From Clostridia bacterium (lineage in GTDB: Bacteria; Bacillota; Clostridia; Oscillospirales; SIG627), in NCBI GenBank assembly GCA_017453605.1, contig JAFTEP010000243.1, forward strand, positions 1-9,708: 9,708 nucleotides of DNA, in the 5' to 3' direction. The position numbers and the translations under genes were made by a program. The first letter of the stretch is position 1. Each line of letters opens with the position of its first letter. A model generated the notes under the pieces. It was not told where the DNA came from. It saw nothing but the letters and a program-made list of their open reading frames with translations, and made no database searches. This document shows, piece after piece, positions 6,698 through 9,708 of this stretch.

Positions 6698-7642
6698 ATG
6701 CATATCACCGACAGACTGTATAACAAAAAATGGGGCGTATTCTTCCATTATCTTCAAAATCTACAGAATAATCCCGCAAATCCCCACAATCAGGGGACCG
6801 GCGTTCTGCCGTGGGACGAATGCGTGAACGCGCTCGACGTTCACCGGCTGGCTGAAACGCTGAACGAATGCGGCGCGGGCTACTGCTTTATCACCGTCAT
6901 GCAGGGGGATCCGTATCTGATCGCTCCGAACCGGACCTTTGACTCAATAGCGGGAACCCTCCCCGGTCAGGCGTGCGCGAAAAGGGACTTGATCGCAGAC
7001 CTGTTCGAAGCGCTCTCGCCGTACGGGATAGACCTGTATCTGTATTACACCGGCGACGGTCCGTACAAAGATCCCGATATCGGATCGAAATTCGGCTTTA
7101 CCAGTCCGCGCTCGGTCGGCGTCACTCTGCCGTTTGTAAAAAAATGGTCGGCGGTGCTCGAAGAATACGCGGTGCGTTACGGAAAAAAGGTCTGCGGATG
7201 GTGGATAGACGGCTGTTACCGCGGATATTTCCGATATACGGACGAACTTCTGGAGTTCTACCGCGGCGCCTGCAAGAAAGGAAATCCCGACGCCTTAGTT
7301 GCGATGAACAACGGAGTTTTCGCAGATTTTCAAAAAAACTGCAAAGACGAAGACTTCGTCTGCGGAGAATTCAACGATTTTACCGCCGTTCCTCCGTCGC
7401 GCTTCATCGACGGAGCGCAGGCTTTCGTGCTCGCGCCCCTCGGCGTGACGAAAAAGGGCGCCAAACAGTACGGAGCCTGGGGCTGTTACGGCTGCAAGAG
7501 AAGCGGAGAATACTTGAAAGATTACGTCTCGCGCGTCAACGCCGCGGGCGGTGTCGTCACGATAGACGCGGCTCTGAACCGCGACGGAAGTCTCGATCCC
7601 GAACAGGTCGAGGCGTTGAAAAAGATCGACGCCGGAAAATGA
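6698..7642 (+). CDS. GH29-like (alpha-L-fucosidase superfamily) protein, compact form
   Basis: A 314-residue protein without a signal peptide, so probably cytoplasmic. The order of motifs follows the GH29 barrel: KKWGVFFHYL (10-19, compare FIHWG with its sugar-contacting His, here H17), GAGYCFITVMQGDPYLIAPN (59-78), RDLIADLFEALSPYGIDLYLYYT (from 96) and GWWIDGCY (167-174), where D171 matches the position of the catalytic nucleophile. E224 in CGEFNDF is a possible acid/base. The usual His-His-Asp-Gly after strand 2 is replaced by Met-Gln-Gly-Asp, so classical fucose binding is doubtful. Typical GH29 enzymes exceed 400 residues; this has only the barrel. ATG 6698 is preferred to TTG 6692 because GGAG sits 9 bases upstream of the ATG. 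Substrate is not predictable. Confidence 0.65.
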   Translation: MHITDRLYNKKWGVFFHYLQNLQNNPANPHNQGTGVLPWDECVNALDVHRLAETLNECGAGYCFITVMQGDPYLIAPNRTFDSIAGTLPGQACAKRDLIADLFEALSPYGIDLYLYYTGDGPYKDPDIGSKFGFTSPRSVGVTLPFVKKWSAVLEEYAVRYGKKVCGWWIDGCYRGYFRYTDELLEFYRGACKKGNPDALVAMNNGVFADFQKNCKDEDFVCGEFNDFTAVPPSRFIDGAQAFVLAPLGVTKKGAKQYGAWGCYGCKRSGEYLKDYVSRVNAAGGVVTIDAALNRDGSLDPEQVEALKKIDAGK

Positions 7643-7752
7643 AGATTAAGTCCCGAAAATTCCCCTACCCTGTCGGAGATACCGATGTCTTTACGAGGTT
7701 AAAATGGAAAACAACTACGATTTTTCGCTGGAAAAACGGCTCAGGGATCTGA
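7639..7752 (+). pseudogene. Possible short coupled ORF or gene remnant
   Basis: An ATG at 7639 overlaps the stop of the GH29-like gene (ATGA) and opens a 37-codon frame beginning MKIKSRKFPYPVGDTDVF. It runs into the HD gene in another frame. The N-terminus vaguely recalls proteins opening with a Lys-rich KFPYPV motif, so it may be a truncated gene start. It may equally be chance. The Shine-Dalgarno is poor (CCGGAAA). Confidence 0.2.
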
Positions 7753-8615
7753 GCCCGGACCTGCACAAAAGGTTTACGGACACCGTTTTTTCGCTGCAGC
7801 ACATCCGGTCAAACTCCAAACTGATCTTCCCCGACTACACCGACCACTCGGAGCTGCACTCGCTCAACGTCATTGATTTCTGCAACAGGATCATCGGACC
7901 GGAGATCGACAGGATGAATCCGGACGAGATCTACTGTCTGCTCGTCGCCTGCTATTTCCACGACACCGGCATGGGAGTCACAAGAAAAGACTACGAGGCG
8001 TTCTTGAAAGAGATTGATTTCGGCGACTATTTTGAAACGCACGACAAAACGAACGCGCGACGGATCATCAGAGATTTTCACAACGAGTTTTCGGGGAGGT
8101 TCATCGCAAAATACGCCGATCTGTTCGATATCCCGTCAAAAGAACATCTGAGAGCGATCATACAGATCTCGCGCGGTCACAGAAAGACGGCGCTGACAGA
8201 TTCCGAACAATACCCGATCGCCCTGAAAGTCCCCGGCTCGAACACGGTGTGCCTCCCCTATCTCGCGTCGGTCATCCGCCTTTCCGACGAGATCGACGTC
8301 ACCGCCGTGAGAAATTCGCGTCTGCTCTCCGACGTGCCGGAGCTGATCTCGGACAAACAGAAAATGGAGTTCAAAAAGCACGAAGCGATCAGTAAAATGA
8401 CGATAGAAAAAGAGAGATTCGTCGTTTACTACAGGACAGATTCTCCGGAAGTGGAGGACGCGCTGAAAGTTCTCTTTTCAAAGATGCAGAAGACGCTGAA
8501 CGAATGCCGCGCCGCGACGAACGGCAGGACGGGGCACGAGATCACGCAAAAAGAGATCGTCGGCAAAAAGACGAAAACAGGAAAAGGAAACCGAAATGAA
8601 GATAACGGATCTTAA
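7704..8615 (+). CDS. HD-domain phosphohydrolase-like protein
   Basis: A 303-residue soluble protein of the HD superfamily, metal-dependent phosphohydrolases that often act on nucleotides or nucleic acids. Visible metal-ligand candidates are H48 and H52 (TDHSELHSL), the H86-D87 doublet (CYFHDTGMG), H159 in SRGHR and D195 in IRLSDEID. The spacing and the later RLSDEID block resemble stand-alone HD proteins of the HD-Cas3-like or HD-CE type associated with conflict and chaperone systems; this subfamily placement is from memory. The C-terminal 30 residues are Lys-rich and probably disordered. The Shine-Dalgarno ACGAGG (7693-7698) is 5 bases from the ATG. It follows the GH29-like gene by 61 bases and overlaps the acetyltransferase gene by 20 bases, so the two are likely made together. 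Substrate unknown. Confidence 0.75.
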   Translation: MENNYDFSLEKRLRDLSPDLHKRFTDTVFSLQHIRSNSKLIFPDYTDHSELHSLNVIDFCNRIIGPEIDRMNPDEIYCLLVACYFHDTGMGVTRKDYEAFLKEIDFGDYFETHDKTNARRIIRDFHNEFSGRFIAKYADLFDIPSKEHLRAIIQISRGHRKTALTDSEQYPIALKVPGSNTVCLPYLASVIRLSDEIDVTAVRNSRLLSDVPELISDKQKMEFKKHEAISKMTIEKERFVVYYRTDSPEVEDALKVLFSKMQKTLNECRAATNGRTGHEITQKEIVGKKTKTGKGNRNEDNGS

Positions 8616-9000
8616 GGATGAACAGGTCGAAGTCATCGAGGAGAAACTCGACGAATACGACCGGGAACATATACACTATAAACTTGACGGCAGGATCAGC
8701 ATCGGGATCGAAAAAGGCGGAAAACTCATAGCCGGACTTGACGCGTGCATGACCGCGTTCAAGATCATGTACGTCTCGACGGTCTTCGTGGACGGGGATC
8801 AGAGAAGAAGAGGATACGGAAAAATGCTGATCCGGGAGATGGAAAAGAGAGCGAAAGCCATGGGCGCAAACACCGTCCGCCTCGACACCTTCGACTGGCA
8901 GGGCAAGGAGTTCTACGAGGCGCTCGGTTACGAGAAGGTCGGACAGTATGAAAACGAACAAGACGGCTATTCGGAGTTCTTTTTCTTAAAAAGGATCTGA
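8596..9000 (+). CDS. GNAT-family N-acetyltransferase
   Basis: A 134-residue single-domain GNAT protein that should transfer an acetyl group from acetyl-CoA. Motif A is clear: strand VSTVFVDGD (60-68), then the CoA pyrophosphate loop RRRGYG (70-75) and helix KMLIREMEKRAK (76-87). Motif B is FYEALGYEKVGQY (106-118). Length is normal for the family, slightly short at the N-terminus. The ATG at 8596 follows AAGGA (8584-8588) by 7 bases, and the gene begins inside the last 20 bases of the HD gene, indicating translational coupling. The acceptor (small molecule, antibiotic, peptide or protein) cannot be told from the sequence. Confidence 0.9.
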   Translation: MKITDLKDEQVEVIEEKLDEYDREHIHYKLDGRISIGIEKGGKLIAGLDACMTAFKIMYVSTVFVDGDQRRRGYGKMLIREMEKRAKAMGANTVRLDTFDWQGKEFYEALGYEKVGQYENEQDGYSEFFFLKRI

Positions 9001-9002
9001 CC

Positions 9003-9039
9003 GTCCGGCCTTGTCGGCGCCGTTATCGGACCGAAAGGC
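9003..9039. repeat. Short interleaved inverted repeats (A-B-A'-B')
   Basis: A = GTCCG (9003-9007) and B = GCCTT (9008-9012) are followed by A' = CGGAC (9027-9031) and B' = AAGGC (9035-9039). The stems are only 5 bases each, so chance is possible, but the layout repeats that seen at 4171-4212 and 9636-9676. Confidence 0.3.
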
Positions 9040-9061
9040 TTTTGACTATAATCAAAAGTCC
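9037..9061. repeat. Hairpin and doubled TATAAT in the spacer after the acetyltransferase
   Basis: CTTTTGA (9039-9045) pairs with TCAAAAG (9052-9058), extended by GG/CC (9037-9038 with 9060-9061) past one bulge. The 9-mer CTATAATCA occurs at 9046-9054 and again at 9061-9069. Each contains a perfect -10-like TATAAT, but neither has a good -35 at 16-18 bases. No T-tail, so not a clear terminator. Confidence 0.4.
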
Positions 9062-9083
9062 TATAATCACGCAGAGATAAAAA

Positions 9084-9215
9084 ATGACAAGACCCGTAAC
9101 GACGCTGTTCATGCTGATGTCTCTTGACGGGAAGATCGGCACGGGCGCCGACGACGAACTTGATATGGATCGTGATCTGCCCCTGATCGACGGCGTGAAG
9201 GAAGGACTTCATCAA
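9084..9215 (+). pseudogene. 5' fragment of a RibD_C / dihydrofolate reductase-family gene
   Basis: The first 44 codons (MTRPVTTLFMLMSLDGKIGT, then GADDELDMDRDLPLIDGVKE and GLHQ) strongly resemble the N-terminus of the dihydrofolate reductase-like proteins that share the RibD C-terminal domain, NADPH-dependent reductases usually above 200 residues. The resemblance stops after Q44: the next codons (AGA AGG AGA CAA CAT) are the Shine-Dalgarno and start region of the following gene, and the frame continues only as out-of-frame sequence to 9374. The rest of the reductase is not found downstream in the window. It has lost nearly all of the NADPH and substrate sites and should be inactive. It is most likely a deletion or insertion scar. 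Confidence 0.75.
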
Positions 9216-9228
9216 AGAAGGAGACAAC

Positions 9229-9630
9229 ATGAAAAAAACAGTTTTGCTCATCGTCTTACTGCTTATCGCCGCTGGATCGGTCGGCTGCGGCAAATACGTT
9301 TCACACTACAGCGCCGTGGGATTCGTTCATTCAAACGAGTCGGGGTCGGCTTTTATGACGTTCTACAAATTTGAAGGGACAATGGTTTTCAAATTGAACC
9401 GCAAGAGCGAGAATCAGGCGGTGATAAAATACTCCGGGAAGCTGGAAGAAGGAGAAATAATAGTTTATTACGACTGCGGAGGGACTAAAAAAGAACTGTT
9501 TTCTCTTCATTCGGGAGACGAGCTCGAATCGTCCGGAGGGGAGCTTCCCGAAGACACGGTCTACATAATCGTTGAGACCGACGGGAGCTGCCAAAACGGC
9601 GATCTCAGGTTTGAGATTTATTACGGCTGA
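9229..9630 (+). CDS. Small uncharacterised lipoprotein
   Basis: A 133-residue exported protein. The signal peptide (MKKTVLLIVLLLIAAG) ends in SVGC, a slightly atypical lipobox with C20 as the lipid anchor. The mature part is rich in short alternating polar and hydrophobic stretches such as TMVFKLN, GEIIVYYD and DTVYIIVETDG, suggesting a small beta-sandwich. Similar small lipoproteins with a VYIIVETDG-like C-terminus exist in clostridia, but I know of no function. The Shine-Dalgarno AAGGAG (9218-9223) is 5 bases before the ATG and begins at the point where the reductase fragment ends. Length appears complete. No promoter of its own is evident, so it may depend on transcription from upstream. 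Confidence 0.82.
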   Translation: MKKTVLLIVLLLIAAGSVGCGKYVSHYSAVGFVHSNESGSAFMTFYKFEGTMVFKLNRKSENQAVIKYSGKLEEGEIIVYYDCGGTKKELFSLHSGDELESSGGELPEDTVYIIVETDGSCQNGDLRFEIYYG

Positions 9631-9635
9631 AAAGG

Positions 9636-9676
9636 CCGGGATCAATACAAAAAGAGGATCCCCGATCCCGGTATTG
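9636..9676. repeat. Interleaved inverted repeats after the lipoprotein gene
   Basis: A = CCGGGATC (9636-9643) and B = CAATAC (9643-9648, sharing one base) are followed by A' = GATCCCGG (9664-9671) and B' = GTATTG (9671-9676). A second GATCCC at 9657-9662 offers an alternative partner for GGGATC. No T-run follows, so this is not a standard terminator. The layout is the same A-B-A'-B' order as at 4171-4212. Confidence 0.6.
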
Positions 9677-9692
9677 CGGACAGGAAGACGGG

Positions 9693-9708
9693 ATGAAAAA
9701 AGGAAAAC
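9693..9708 (+). CDS. Probable start of a further gene (cut by the window end)
   Basis: ATG at 9693 opens MKKGK and is preceded by AGGA (9682-9685) at 7 bases. The Lys-rich start is compatible with a signal peptide or a cytoplasmic protein. Only five codons are visible, so the product cannot be judged. Confidence 0.4.

Noticed and set aside
6436..6726. 96-codon frame on the - strand across the leader
   Set aside because: No Shine-Dalgarno, no recognisable motif, and it crosses the + strand promoter and the start of the GH29-like gene. The structure seen there is better explained as leader RNA.
7704..9630. A defence island or prophage
   Set aside because: The HD and GNAT genes alone are not diagnostic; no nuclease, helicase, integrase, structural phage gene or known toxin-antitoxin pair is present.

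Overview
The window looks like a chromosomal segment of a moderately GC-rich, monoderm Bacillota genome, most likely an uncultured Clostridia of gut type. The evidence is four or five lipoprotein-type signal peptides, strong Shine-Dalgarno sites, TTGA-17-TATAAT promoters with TG extensions, and family choices (a hybrid sensor kinase with two receivers, a DUF6273 lipoprotein, a clostridial-type solute-binding lipoprotein). Taxonomy is inferred from style only. All genes I accept lie on the + strand.

Region 1 (1-270) is AT-rich and noncoding. A 62-base palindrome is framed by two exact 15-base direct repeats. It is followed by a good sigma-A promoter with an operator-like inverted repeat over the expected transcription start. 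Region 2 (271-4097) is a tight two-gene operon: a membrane hybrid histidine kinase with two receiver domains, overlapping by 4 bases a solute-binding lipoprotein. No transporter permease, HPt protein or DNA-binding regulator is encoded beside them, so the lipoprotein may serve sensing rather than uptake. Region 3 (4098-4236) is a spacer with two unusual inverted-repeat structures. Region 4 (4237-6198) holds a six-helix membrane protein of probable Pr6Pr/FAR-17a-AIG1 type and a DUF6273 lipoprotein, closed by a clear intrinsic terminator at 6249-6291.

Region 5 (6292-6697) is noncoding: a long inverted repeat, a strong promoter at 6414-6442, then a leader of about 250 bases with extensive, partly alternative base pairing and a hairpin that buries the ribosome binding site of the next gene. 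Region 6 (6698-9000) runs through a compact GH29-like (alpha-L-fucosidase superfamily) protein with a degenerate His pair, an HD-domain phosphohydrolase-like protein and an overlapping GNAT acetyltransferase. Region 7 (9001-9708) carries the 5' stub of a RibD_C/dihydrofolate-reductase-family gene cut after about 44 codons, a small lipoprotein whose ribosome binding site lies at the cut point, a structured spacer, and the first codons of a probable further gene.

The genes do not form one obvious pathway. The kinase and solute-binding protein form a likely sensory unit; the HD-GNAT pair is translationally coupled; the rest looks like accessory cargo with signs of repeated rearrangement (truncated gene, palindromic spacers). 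The most unusual signals are noncoding: the repeat-flanked palindrome at 32-124, the leader RNA at 6449-6697, and the same interleaved A-B-A'-B' inverted-repeat layout in three spacers (4171-4212, 9003-9039, 9636-9676).
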